Below, one piece after another: positions 28,888 through 36,880 of a stretch of DNA of 64,000 nt (positions are counted from its first letter, which is position 1; each line of letters starts with the position of its first letter). The position numbers and the translations under genes are program-made. The DNA lies in NCBI GenBank assembly GCA_031426815.1, contig JASJPG010000007.1, positions 1 through 64,000 on the forward strand, in the 5' to 3' direction. The notes under the pieces are model-generated. The model made no database searches. It was not told where the DNA came from and saw only the letters and a list, made by a program, of their open reading frames with translations. Origin of the DNA: PFJX01 sp031426815. Its GTDB lineage: Bacteria > Pseudomonadota > Gammaproteobacteria > Burkholderiales > Thiobacillaceae.

Positions 28888-28923
28888 CGTAGGATGGGCA
28901 CGCTACGCTTGGCCCATCCTACG
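28888..28923. repeat. REP-like inverted repeat between convergent genes
   Basis: CGTAGGATGGGC (28888-28899) and GCCCATCCTACG (28912-28923) form a perfect 12-bp stem around a 12-base loop. The element lies between the convergent pat and cysG stops and could terminate both transcripts. The same family recurs at 47294-47488 and 60945-61016. Confidence 0.88.
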
Positions 28924-28932
28924 GGGCTTGGG

Positions 28933-30375
28933 CTAGCCCAGACTGGCCGGCTTATCCAGCGGCGTATGCCAATGATCGTCCACGGCCGGTTCCGGATGGA
29001 ACCAGTTCAGCTTGGCATGCAGGCTGACCACGCTGCCGACGATGATCAGGGTCGGCGGTTTCAGCTCGGCCTGCGCGGCCTGCGCCGGCAGGGTGTCGAG
29101 CGTGCCGGTCACGACTTTCTGATTAAGCGTGGTGCCCTGCTGCACGATGGCGGCGGGGGTGGAGCCCGGCATGCCGTGCTTCTTCATTTCGTCGCACAGC
29201 GTGACCAGGCCCTTCAGCCCCATGTAGATCACAATGGTTTGGGCGGGACGGCAGAGCATGTCCCAATCCAGGTCCATCGTGCCATCCTTGAGATGGCCGG
29301 TGACCAGGATCAGCGCCTGGGCATGATCGCGGTGCGTCAGCGGAATGCCGGCATACGCGGCGACTCCAGCGGCGGCGGTCACCGCCGGCACGACCTGGAA
29401 CGGCACGCCATGTTCGCGCAGCGTTTCGATCTCTTCGCCGCCGCGCCCGAAGATGAATGGGTCGCCGCCTTTCAGCCGCAACACCCGCTTTCCTTCCTTG
29501 GCCAGACGCACCAGCACCATATTGATTTCATCTTGCGGCACGGCATGGTTGTCGCGCTCTTTGCCGACATAGAGACGGTCGGCATCGCGCCGGCACATGT
29601 CGAGTATCGGCGGCGACACCAGGCGGTCGTACACCACGACGTCGGCCTGCTGCATCAGACGCAGGGCGCGGAACGTCAGCAAGTCGGGATTGCCCGGACC
29701 GGCGCCGACCAGATAGACCTCGCCGGTGGCGGGGGACTTGCCGGTATCGGCCAGCATGGCGGTGAGACTGGCCTCGGCTTCCTGCTCGCGACCGGAAAAA
29801 ACCATTTCGGAAATCGGCGACAACAGGGCCTTTTCCCAGAACTTGCGGCGCGCCTCGGTGGTGGTCAGCTTTTCCCGCACTTGCGTCTTGAACCGCCCGG
29901 CCAGCGCGGCAAGACGACCATACGCAGCCGGAATCAAGGTCTCCAGGCGCGCGCGCAACAAGCGCGACAGCACCGGCGCTTCGCCGCCGCTGGACACCGC
30001 TACCATGACCGGCGAACGGTCGATGATCGAGGGCATGATGAAGCCGCACTGCTTCGGCCGGTCGACCACATTGACCGGCAGATGGCGCGCACGTGCGGCA
30101 TCGTGGACCTGGCTGTCGAGTTGCGCGTCGTCGCTGGCGGCAAACACCAGATCCATGCCATCCAGATGGGCCGGCACGAAGCTTTCGCGACGATGAATCA
30201 AACGATCCGTATTGGCCAGTTCGTTGAATGCGTCGCTCAAGGCATCCGGCGAAACCGCGGTCACCCAGGCGCCGGCACTCAACATCAGGCTGGCTTTGCG
30301 CGCAGCGGCATCGCCGCCGCCGACAACCAGACCGTTGCGGCCGCGCAGGTCCATGAAAATCGGTAAGTAGTCCAT
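28933..30375 (-). CDS. cysG: Siroheme synthase CysG (precorrin-2 dehydrogenase/ferrochelatase plus uroporphyrinogen-III methyltransferase)
   Basis: A 480-residue bifunctional enzyme. The N-terminal CysGB half has a Gly-Gly-Gly-Asp nucleotide-binding loop (about residue 20) and oxidises and chelates precorrin-2. The C-terminal CysGA half has Gly-Ala-Gly-Pro-Gly-Asn-Pro-Asp-Leu and Arg-Leu-Lys-Gly-Gly-Asp-Pro, and methylates uroporphyrinogen III. The product siroheme is the cofactor of the DsrAB reductase encoded in the same cluster, which explains its place at the cluster end. The ATG at 30375 fits the family start (Met-Asp-Tyr-Leu-Pro). Confidence 0.93.
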   Translation of the reverse strand: MDYLPIFMDLRGRNGLVVGGGDAAARKASLMLSAGAWVTAVSPDALSDAFNELANTDRLIHRRESFVPAHLDGMDLVFAASDDAQLDSQVHDAARARHLPVNVVDRPKQCGFIMPSIIDRSPVMVAVSSGGEAPVLSRLLRARLETLIPAAYGRLAALAGRFKTQVREKLTTTEARRKFWEKALLSPISEMVFSGREQEAEASLTAMLADTGKSPATGEVYLVGAGPGNPDLLTFRALRLMQQADVVVYDRLVSPPILDMCRRDADRLYVGKERDNHAVPQDEINMVLVRLAKEGKRVLRLKGGDPFIFGRGGEEIETLREHGVPFQVVPAVTAAAGVAAYAGIPLTHRDHAQALILVTGHLKDGTMDLDWDMLCRPAQTIVIYMGLKGLVTLCDEMKKHGMPGSTPAAIVQQGTTLNQKVVTGTLDTLPAQAAQAELKPPTLIIVGSVVSLHAKLNWFHPEPAVDDHWHTPLDKPASLG

Positions 30376-30482
30376 AGTGCTCAGTAAGTAGTCGCGCGTG
30401 ATTCGATGTTGCGGCACGAACAGGGGTCAATTCGTCACCCCAGCCGGGGCCGGGGCCGTTTCAGCGGCGCCGAAACTGGACT

Positions 30483-30854
30483 TCAGCCGGCGTTGCTGCT
30501 ACCGCAGCCGCCGGAACCGCAACCGCCGGTACCGCAGCCGCCACCACCGCCGCCGGAACCGCAACTGGCAGCGCTGGCCTTGCTGAAGACAAAGCGGCTT
30601 TCGCCGGGATTCACTTCGGTAAAGTCGATAGTCACGTCGTCAAGGTAAGGTTTGGATTGGGCGTTGACCAGCAAGGTCACGCCCCAGGAATCCACCGCTG
30701 AATCGTTGCTGCGCTCATCGTCGAAGCCCATGCCGAACTCGAGCATGCCGGCATCGTTGACGCGAGCGGCAATGCGCAAACCCAGGTTGTCGGCACCCGA
30801 CTGTGCTGCGGCAGCACGGATCTGATCCGCGGCTTCTTTGGTCAGACTGATCAT
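30483..30854 (-). CDS. dsrR: DsrR, IscA/HesB-fold protein with a Cys/Gly-rich tail
   Basis: A 123-residue A-type scaffold-like protein encoded after dsrN, the usual place of dsrR. The HesB fold is recognisable (Ile-Ser-Leu-Thr-Lys-Glu-Ala-Ala at the N-terminus, then Gly-Leu-Arg-Ile). The conserved internal Cys of IscA is absent, as in characterised DsrR. Unusually, the last 28 residues are almost only Gly, Ser and Cys, with Cys at about 98, 107, 112 and 117. The ATG at 30854 has a purine-rich ribosome-binding site (AGAGGAAGTGAA). In Allochromatium DsrR affects dsr expression post-transcriptionally. Confidence 0.85.
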   Translation of the reverse strand: MISLTKEAADQIRAAAAQSGADNLGLRIAARVNDAGMLEFGMGFDDERSNDSAVDSWGVTLLVNAQSKPYLDDVTIDFTEVNPGESRFVFSKASAASCGSGGGGGGCGTGGCGSGGCGSSNAG

Positions 30855-30910
30855 TTCACTTCCTCTCATCAAAATCGGAGCCAAGCCCCAGTGGTCAAGT
30901 ATTCAAATTT

Positions 30911-32302
30911 TCAGGCGACCAGGCGAGCCGCACTTCGCTCTGCCCGATGCGCGCTGATCTTGCTTAAAAATGGAGCAATCCAACCGCGTCTACCCGTTCC
31001 GCGCCGGTGACAGTAGGAGGCCAGCAGATTGCGCTGGACAAAACCGTCACGCGCGCCGTCGATCCCCTGCCCGCGCAAGACTCTGTATGCGTAAGTAAGA
31101 CCGGGTGCCAGGTTTTCCAAGTGTGAATAGTGAAATTCATGCGCCGGAATCGGCTCCGGATGCACCGGCCACAGGCTGTCTTCCGTCTCGGCCAACGAGG
31201 CATAGCCGCGTCCGACCGGACGCGCGCCCATCACCGTATCGCCCGGAATGATGCCGACCATGTCGCCTTGCTTGTCGTTCCAACGCAAGGAACGCGACAG
31301 GTACATCAAGCCGCCGCATTCGGCATAAACCGGCAAACCGGCGGCCACTGCGCGTCGGATATCGCCGCGCAAAGCGCTGTTGGCAGCCAGTTCGTCGACA
31401 AACATTTCCGGGAAGCCGCCGCCGATGATCAGGCCATCCACGTCCGGCAAACGTTGATCCGCAAGCGTATCGAGCGGGGTCAGTTGCACCCCTGCATGAC
31501 GTAAGGTGTCGAGATCTTCCTGGTAATAGAAGCCGAACGCTTTGTCGCTGGCAAAGGCCAATCTGACGCCTTCGCCGTGCAGTTCTATCGGCTCCATGGC
31601 GGCAGGTGCAACGGCTGGCTTTGCCAGCCTGGCAATAGCGAGCAAGGCATCCAGATCGACCTGCGCCCTGATGCGGCCGGCAATCGCGTCGATGCGGGCT
31701 TCGGCCTGGTCCGATTCATTGCCCGGCATCAAACCCAGGTGGCGTTCGACGATGGCGAGATCGGCATCCATGCGCACCGCGCCGAACACCTTCACGTCGG
31801 TATAACGCTCAATGACCGCGCGCAACTTCTCTTCATGCCGCGGACCGCCGACCTTGTTGAGGATCACGCCGACGATGTTGATGGCCGGATCGAAGGCCTG
31901 GTAGCCAAGGACCAAGGGCGCCACGCCGCGCGTCATGCCGACGCAGTCGAGCACCAGCACAACGGGCACCCCCAACAACTTGGCCAGTGCGGCATTGCTG
32001 TTGCTGCCCTCGACATCCATGCCGTCATACAGGCCTTTGTTGCCTTCGATCAGACTGATCTCGGCAGACTCGGCATGGCGCTGGTAGAGCGAGAGGATTT
32101 CGTCCTGCTCCATCATGTGGAAATCCAGGTTGTAGCTGGGCTGGCGGCTGGCCTGTCCATGCCAGATCGGGTCGATATAGTCGGGACCCTTTTTGAAAGC
32201 CTGTACTTTCAGGCCGCGATCGCGCAACGCCCGGCATAAACCCAGCGTGACCGTGGTTTTGCCGGACGATTTGTGGGCGGCGGAGAGATACAAAGCGGAC
32301 AT
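30911..32302 (-). CDS. dsrN: DsrN, cobyrinate a,c-diamide synthase-like siroheme amidase
   Basis: A 463-residue protein of the CobB/CbiA family. It has an N-terminal P-loop-type ATPase domain (Ser-Ser-Gly-Lys-Thr-Thr near residue 12) and a C-terminal glutamine amidotransferase domain with the catalytic Cys in Tyr-Ala-Glu-Cys-Gly-Gly (about residue 329). In Dsr clusters it is thought to amidate siroheme for DsrAB. It is separated from dsrP by a strong terminator hairpin, so it may have its own promoter or rely on read-through. Confidence 0.93.
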   Translation of the reverse strand: MSALYLSAAHKSSGKTTVTLGLCRALRDRGLKVQAFKKGPDYIDPIWHGQASRQPSYNLDFHMMEQDEILSLYQRHAESAEISLIEGNKGLYDGMDVEGSNSNAALAKLLGVPVVLVLDCVGMTRGVAPLVLGYQAFDPAINIVGVILNKVGGPRHEEKLRAVIERYTDVKVFGAVRMDADLAIVERHLGLMPGNESDQAEARIDAIAGRIRAQVDLDALLAIARLAKPAVAPAAMEPIELHGEGVRLAFASDKAFGFYYQEDLDTLRHAGVQLTPLDTLADQRLPDVDGLIIGGGFPEMFVDELAANSALRGDIRRAVAAGLPVYAECGGLMYLSRSLRWNDKQGDMVGIIPGDTVMGARPVGRGYASLAETEDSLWPVHPEPIPAHEFHYSHLENLAPGLTYAYRVLRGQGIDGARDGFVQRNLLASYCHRRGTGRRGWIAPFLSKISAHRAERSAARLVA

Positions 32303-32326
32303 ATAAAATATTTTACCGGGCCGAAA

Positions 32327-32359
32327 GCAAAAAGCCGACTGATTTTGTCGGCTTTTTGC
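32327..32359. terminator. Bidirectional-type terminator between dsrP and dsrN
   Basis: Arms GCAAAAAGCCGAC (32327-32339) and GTCGGCTTTTTGC (32347-32359) are perfect reverse complements around a 7-base loop. Each strand has a T run on the 3' side of a GC core, the shape of an intrinsic terminator. It lies 21 bases after the dsrP stop and 24 bases before the dsrN start. Confidence 0.88.
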
Positions 32360-32380
32360 GGAAGCAGGATCGGATGCTGA

Positions 32381-33598
32381 CTAATCCGTGGTTCTTCTCG
32401 CCTTCAGGGGGTGGAAATCGTCCTGCGGCATGAATCTGAACGCACGCACGGCGATCACGGTCAGCACGAAAGTAATGCCGATGCCGCCCATGCCCAGCAA
32501 CCATTCGTAGACACTGGGGTGGTATTGCGTCACCACGCCATCGAAGAAGGTGCTTTGCACTTCGTGTCCCGGGAACATCTGCATCGGGAAAGCCTGCCCG
32601 CCGATGATGGTGACGTACATCTGTGCAATACCGCCGAGGATCACCAGCAGAGGCGCCAGGAAGCAGAAACACATCTTCTGCGCGTCTTTCGAGCGCGGCA
32701 TGAACAGCAGGAACAAGGGAACGACACCGCCAAGCAGCACCTGGCCAAGCCAGAATACCTTGGTGTAGATACCGCCTTCGAGCAGGATGAAGCGCTCGTA
32801 TTCCCACTGCTTGGCGAAATACATATTGGTGAGGTGGAAGACGACGGTGAAGTACAGGGAAGCGCCCACGAAAACCGCGAGCAGGTTCTTCATGCGGCGA
32901 CGCACGCTTTCATCCAGCAACATGCTGTTCCAGCGATACATGGCCGATTGCACCACCATGAAAATCGCGAGGCCGTAGGCGAAGGACATGATGATGAACA
33001 TCGGCGCCATCATGGCGGAGTTGTAGCCGGAACGCGCCACCAGGAAACCGAAGATGGAACCGGTTGCGGTCGTCAGGCCAAGACGCCAGAAGAACGCGAG
33101 GTAACCGACCGGTTTCGACCATACCTTCAGGTTGTGGTCCATCAACGTGATCAGGTACAGACCGACAATGGCAAAGAAGCCGTTGTAGAAGATCATGTTC
33201 CAGGCAAAGATGGAATGAAAGTTGTAGTGGGTCATGGCGACGATCAGTCGGTCGGGCCGACCGAGATCGAGTACCAGAACTGCCAGGCCACCGGCCAGCA
33301 ACGCCAGAGCCAGCATGCCGGACAGCGGTGCGCGCTTCTTGTAGACATCCTTGCCGAACACCGAACCGATGGACGCAACGTTCAGCGCACCGGACGCGGC
33401 AACAATCAGAAACACGGCGAATACGTGCGGCAAGCCCCAGACGATCTGGTTGTTCATACCGGTCAGGACATGACCGTGATGTTCCAGGGTAAAAAAGGCG
33501 TAGAGTGCGCCCAGAATGACCAGTCCGCCCAGCGCGAGCAGCGTGATGAACTGGCCGGTGTGGCACTCACTCTGATTTGTGCAGTGTTCTTGCGCCAT
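32381..33598 (-). CDS. dsrP: DsrP, NrfD/PsrC-family quinone-interacting membrane subunit
   Basis: A 405-residue integral membrane protein with about ten transmembrane helices and no haem-binding CxxCH motif, as in NrfD-like proteins. In the DsrMKJOP complex it exchanges electrons with the quinone pool next to the iron-sulfur subunit DsrO. The gene starts 3 bases after the dsrO stop. A terminator hairpin lies downstream. Confidence 0.95.
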   Translation of the reverse strand: MAQEHCTNQSECHTGQFITLLALGGLVILGALYAFFTLEHHGHVLTGMNNQIVWGLPHVFAVFLIVAASGALNVASIGSVFGKDVYKKRAPLSGMLALALLAGGLAVLVLDLGRPDRLIVAMTHYNFHSIFAWNMIFYNGFFAIVGLYLITLMDHNLKVWSKPVGYLAFFWRLGLTTATGSIFGFLVARSGYNSAMMAPMFIIMSFAYGLAIFMVVQSAMYRWNSMLLDESVRRRMKNLLAVFVGASLYFTVVFHLTNMYFAKQWEYERFILLEGGIYTKVFWLGQVLLGGVVPLFLLFMPRSKDAQKMCFCFLAPLLVILGGIAQMYVTIIGGQAFPMQMFPGHEVQSTFFDGVVTQYHPSVYEWLLGMGGIGITFVLTVIAVRAFRFMPQDDFHPLKARRTTD

Positions 33599-33601
33599 GA
33601 G

Positions 33602-34354
33602 TTAAATCCCTTGATAACGAACGCCGGTGTTGAGCGCCAGGTCGGCACGCACCTCGATGCTGGAAGCGGCCTTGAGCGCCTTGGTCAACGCGCTTTCCGG
33701 ATCCTTGAGGTCACCGAAAATCATGGCGTTATGCTCTTTCGCATTGCAGGCTTCAACGCAAGCGGGTTGTTCGTCGCGATCAACGCGCTGTACGCAGAAC
33801 GTACAGGATTCGACACACCCCTTGCCGCGCGGCACTTCCGGATTCTGGTCGGTCAGCGGCTCATGCACGAAAGAGCGGGCCTTGTACGGACACGCCATCA
33901 TGCAGTAACGGCAACCGATGCAGGTATGCCGATCGACCAGGACGATGCCGTCGGCACGCTTCATCGAAGCACCCGTCGGGCAGACATCGACGCAAGGCGG
34001 GTTCTCGCAGTGTTGGCACATCATCGGCAGGCTTTGCACAAAACCTGTGCGCATATCCTTGATGTCGACCTTGCGGATATATTGACTGTCCTGCGGTCCG
34101 GTTTTGCCGGAAAGACCGTTTTCCGTATTGCACGCGGTGACGCAATCGTTGCAGCCGTCACCGCATTTGGTGGTATCAATCAGCATGCCCCAGCGTACGT
34201 TGCTGGAAGCCCCTTCTTCTGGCGCACGGCTGTACGCCACGCCATAAAACAGGACACCGGGCGCCAACGCGGCACCGGTAACCAGCGCACCGGTCTTCAG
34301 GAAAGCACGGCGATCGTTGCCGGCGCCGTTTTCCTGCTTGATCTGTTCACTCAT
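33602..34354 (-). CDS. dsrO: DsrO, periplasmic iron-sulfur subunit with Tat signal
   Basis: A 250-residue ferredoxin-like protein with an N-terminal twin-arginine signal (Asp-Arg-Arg-Ala-Phe-Leu-Lys, about residue 15), then Cys clusters typical of DMSO-reductase-type electron-transfer subunits. Examples are Cys-x3-Cys-x2-Cys-x3-Cys near residue 60, Cys-x2-Cys-x4-Cys-x3-Cys near 113 and Cys-Ile-Gly-Cys-Arg-Tyr-Cys near 146. It passes electrons between DsrJ and DsrP on the periplasmic side. It overlaps dsrJ by 4 bases (ATGA). Confidence 0.95.
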   Translation of the reverse strand: MSEQIKQENGAGNDRRAFLKTGALVTGAALAPGVLFYGVAYSRAPEEGASSNVRWGMLIDTTKCGDGCNDCVTACNTENGLSGKTGPQDSQYIRKVDIKDMRTGFVQSLPMMCQHCENPPCVDVCPTGASMKRADGIVLVDRHTCIGCRYCMMACPYKARSFVHEPLTDQNPEVPRGKGCVESCTFCVQRVDRDEQPACVEACNAKEHNAMIFGDLKDPESALTKALKAASSIEVRADLALNTGVRYQGI

Positions 34355-34809
34355 TTAGTTACTCCTGGCTGGGTAGCGGCCATGAGAGGAGAAGCTTGCA
34401 CGGCCGGTCCTCCTTGTCCCACAAGCGGCAAGGTTTTCTTGCCGGGTTTGGTGGCATGGCAGTCCCAACAATCGAGCTTGACACTGGCATAGCTATGACA
34501 AGCCGCGCAGAAATCCTCTTTGCTTGAAGCCACGCTGCCGGTTTTCTCGCTGGCATGGCATTCGATGCATTTCTTGAGGCTGTGACGCGTGGTCCGGATG
34601 CCCTTGCGCATCGTATCGTCACGATGATGCTTGAGTAGATCCATATGATTGCGGCGCATGAACTCCGTGTCTTCCACGCATTTATCGCCTTTGCCCTTTT
34701 CCAGCTTGGGCAGATCCACACCAGCCGCCGCCTGGAATGACGCCACAGCCATAACGGCTGCTGCGCCAGTCAGGACGGCGAGGCGTAGCCAGTTGGCCAG
34801 TCTCGCCAT
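34351..34809 (-). CDS. dsrJ: DsrJ, periplasmic triheme cytochrome c
   Basis: A 152-residue protein with an uncleaved-type N-terminal hydrophobic anchor (about residues 8-26) and exactly three haem c motifs: Cys-Ile-Glu-Cys-His, Cys-Ala-Ala-Cys-His and Cys-Trp-Asp-Cys-His. A further Cys (Asp-Lys-Cys-Val) precedes them, as in characterised DsrJ, where a Cys is an axial haem ligand. The ATG at 34809 is preferred because AGAGG lies nine bases upstream; the ATG at 34818 touches that site. Confidence 0.94.
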   Translation of the reverse strand: MARLANWLRLAVLTGAAAVMAVASFQAAAGVDLPKLEKGKGDKCVEDTEFMRRNHMDLLKHHRDDTMRKGIRTTRHSLKKCIECHASEKTGSVASSKEDFCAACHSYASVKLDCWDCHATKPGKKTLPLVGQGGPAVQASPLMAATQPGVTK

Positions 34810-34826
34810 GCCGTTCATCCTCTTTC

Positions 34827-36788
34827 TTACTCGCCCATGCCCATGACGATGTAGCCGGTCGGGCACACGTCAGCACAAATGTGGCAACCAATGCACTTGC
34901 CGTAATCGGTATCGACATAACGACCGGTAGTCGGGTCATCTTTCTTCTTGACCTTGAACACGGCTGTCTGCGGGCAATAGATGATGCAGTTATCACATTC
35001 GAAACAGAGGCCGCAAGACATGCAGCGCTTCGCTTCGGCAACGACTTCCTTATCATCCAGTTGACCCAGACGGTCATCGAAATTGCCCAGCGCGGTATCC
35101 TTGTCCAGATGAACGATGTGGCGCTTGAGACGCGGGGTATTCATGAAATGGCCGAGGAACAACTCGGTAGATGGAATCACATAACGCAGTGAACGATCCT
35201 CAAAGTTGTGCAGCAGGCCCTTCTTGGTGGAAGTACCCCATTCCTGACCGTGAATTTCGGAGTACTCATGGCCGGTTTCGACCCACTTGCGCACCATGTC
35301 CCAATGATGCACATCGACCTTCGGACGCTTGTCCAGCTCTTCGTTCTTGAGGAAGGCATCAATACCGTCCGCGGCGATACGGGCATGGCCAATGGCGGTG
35401 GTCAACAGATGCGGACGCAGCACGTCGCCACCGACAAACACGTGAGGTTTGCCCGGGAAGCGATAGTTCTTGTCGGCCTTCATCAGTCCATTGTTATTGT
35501 TGAAGCTCTCCAGTCCGGAGAAGTCGACGGCCTGACCGATAGCGGAGACGATCAGATCGGCCGGCAGATCACGTTCCGAACCTTCGATGATCTTGGTGGT
35601 GTTGCCTTCCATGATGAAGTCGGCGACGCGCAAGGCGGTAGCACGACCATCGGCGCCGACAACCACGGCGACGGGAGTCACGCCGCCAATGATTTCGATG
35701 CCTTCGGTCTGGGCATGTTCGATTTCAGTCTTGTTTGCGGCCATCTTGTCGATGGTTGCACGCGAAACCAGAACGACTTCGGCGCCTTGACGTGCGGCGA
35801 TGGAACTGACGTCATGAGCGGTATGACCGGCCAGCACATGCTCAGGCAAATCTTTGTCGGTGGCATTGGTGATCTTGCCGAGACGACGCGCGACGGTCGC
35901 AACGTCGATCGAGGTATCGCCACCACCGATGACGACCACTTTGTTGCCGACGTGCTGCAGGCGGCCTTCGTTAAAAGCGCGCAAGAAGGACATGGCGGTC
36001 ACGCAGTTGGGCGCTTCGGCGCCGGGCACCGGCAAAGCACGACCGGATTGCGCGCCGAGGCCCATGAACACGGCATCGAAATCTTTCTCGATCTGTTCCA
36101 TGGTGATGTCGGTACCTATACGGCAATTCAGGCGGGTTTCCACGCCCAGATCGAGGATGCGCTGGATTTCGCCATCGAGCACATTGCGCGGCGTACGGAA
36201 ACCGGGAATGCCATAACGCATCATGCCGCCGAGTTCGGCGTGGTCATCGAAAATGGTGCAGGCATGGCCTTTTTTGACCAACTGAAAGGCTGCTGCCAGG
36301 CCAGCGGGACCGCCGCCAATGATGGCGACCTTTTTACCGGAGGGCGCGACGCTGACAGCGTCGAATTTCATGCTGTTATTCAGCCCCCAGTTGCCGATGA
36401 AGTGCTCAACCGAGTTGATGCCGACGGTGTCTTCGACCTGATTGCGGTTACAGCCGGATTCGCACGGCGCCGGGCAAACGCGGCCCATAACGGCAGGGAA
36501 AGGATTCGCATCGGTAATGCGACGGAAAGCAAACTCCTGCCAAGTCATACCAACAGGCGGCTTCTCAATTCCACGGGCGATATTCAGATACCCACGAATG
36601 TCTTCACCAGCGGGGCATGAACCCTGACAGGGAGGCGTTGAAAGCACATATTCCGGGCATTTGTGCGTCCAGCTAGCCTGAAAGATCAATTCCTGTGAAC
36701 GGCGATAGTTCTTATCCGTTTCGCCTTCTTTGTAACGGCGCCAGGAAATACCCTCGGTCTTTTTTACATCTTTGGAAGTGACAGCCAT
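34827..36788 (-). CDS. dsrL: DsrL, iron-sulfur flavoprotein NAD(P)H:acceptor oxidoreductase
   Basis: A 653-residue soluble protein related to the small subunit of glutamate synthase. It has an N-terminal Cys-rich Fe-S domain, an FAD-binding Gly-Gly-Gly-Pro-Ala-Gly-Leu motif (about residue 157), an NAD(P)-binding Gly-Gly-Gly-Asp-Thr motif (about residue 287) and a C-terminal two-cluster ferredoxin (Cys-x2-Cys-x2-Cys-x2-Cys ... Cys-Ile-Gly-Cys). DsrL is needed for sulfur-globule oxidation in Allochromatium and transfers electrons from DsrAB to pyridine nucleotide. Its presence marks the oxidative pathway. Confidence 0.95.
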   Translation of the reverse strand: MAVTSKDVKKTEGISWRRYKEGETDKNYRRSQELIFQASWTHKCPEYVLSTPPCQGSCPAGEDIRGYLNIARGIEKPPVGMTWQEFAFRRITDANPFPAVMGRVCPAPCESGCNRNQVEDTVGINSVEHFIGNWGLNNSMKFDAVSVAPSGKKVAIIGGGPAGLAAAFQLVKKGHACTIFDDHAELGGMMRYGIPGFRTPRNVLDGEIQRILDLGVETRLNCRIGTDITMEQIEKDFDAVFMGLGAQSGRALPVPGAEAPNCVTAMSFLRAFNEGRLQHVGNKVVVIGGGDTSIDVATVARRLGKITNATDKDLPEHVLAGHTAHDVSSIAARQGAEVVLVSRATIDKMAANKTEIEHAQTEGIEIIGGVTPVAVVVGADGRATALRVADFIMEGNTTKIIEGSERDLPADLIVSAIGQAVDFSGLESFNNNNGLMKADKNYRFPGKPHVFVGGDVLRPHLLTTAIGHARIAADGIDAFLKNEELDKRPKVDVHHWDMVRKWVETGHEYSEIHGQEWGTSTKKGLLHNFEDRSLRYVIPSTELFLGHFMNTPRLKRHIVHLDKDTALGNFDDRLGQLDDKEVVAEAKRCMSCGLCFECDNCIIYCPQTAVFKVKKKDDPTTGRYVDTDYGKCIGCHICADVCPTGYIVMGMGE

Positions 36789-36847
36789 CTTCGCTCTCCT
36801 ATCGTCAATTGCACGCGGCGCATAGTCGCTTACGCCAAAATTTCGTT

Positions 36848-36865
36848 GGCACGGCGCACCGTGCC
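36848..36865 (-). other. Intergenic hairpin between dsrK and dsrL
   Basis: GGCACGG (36848-36854) and CCGTGCC (36859-36865) pair perfectly around a CGCA tetraloop in the 92-base gap. There is no T run, so mRNA stabilisation or processing is likelier than termination. Confidence 0.6.
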
Positions 36866-36880
36866 GCTCCTTATCTCAAT

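Noticed and set aside
32411..34492. 693-residue plus-strand frame opposite dsrP-dsrO
   Set aside because: Antisense of strongly supported dsr genes; composition His/Gln/Arg-rich without domains.
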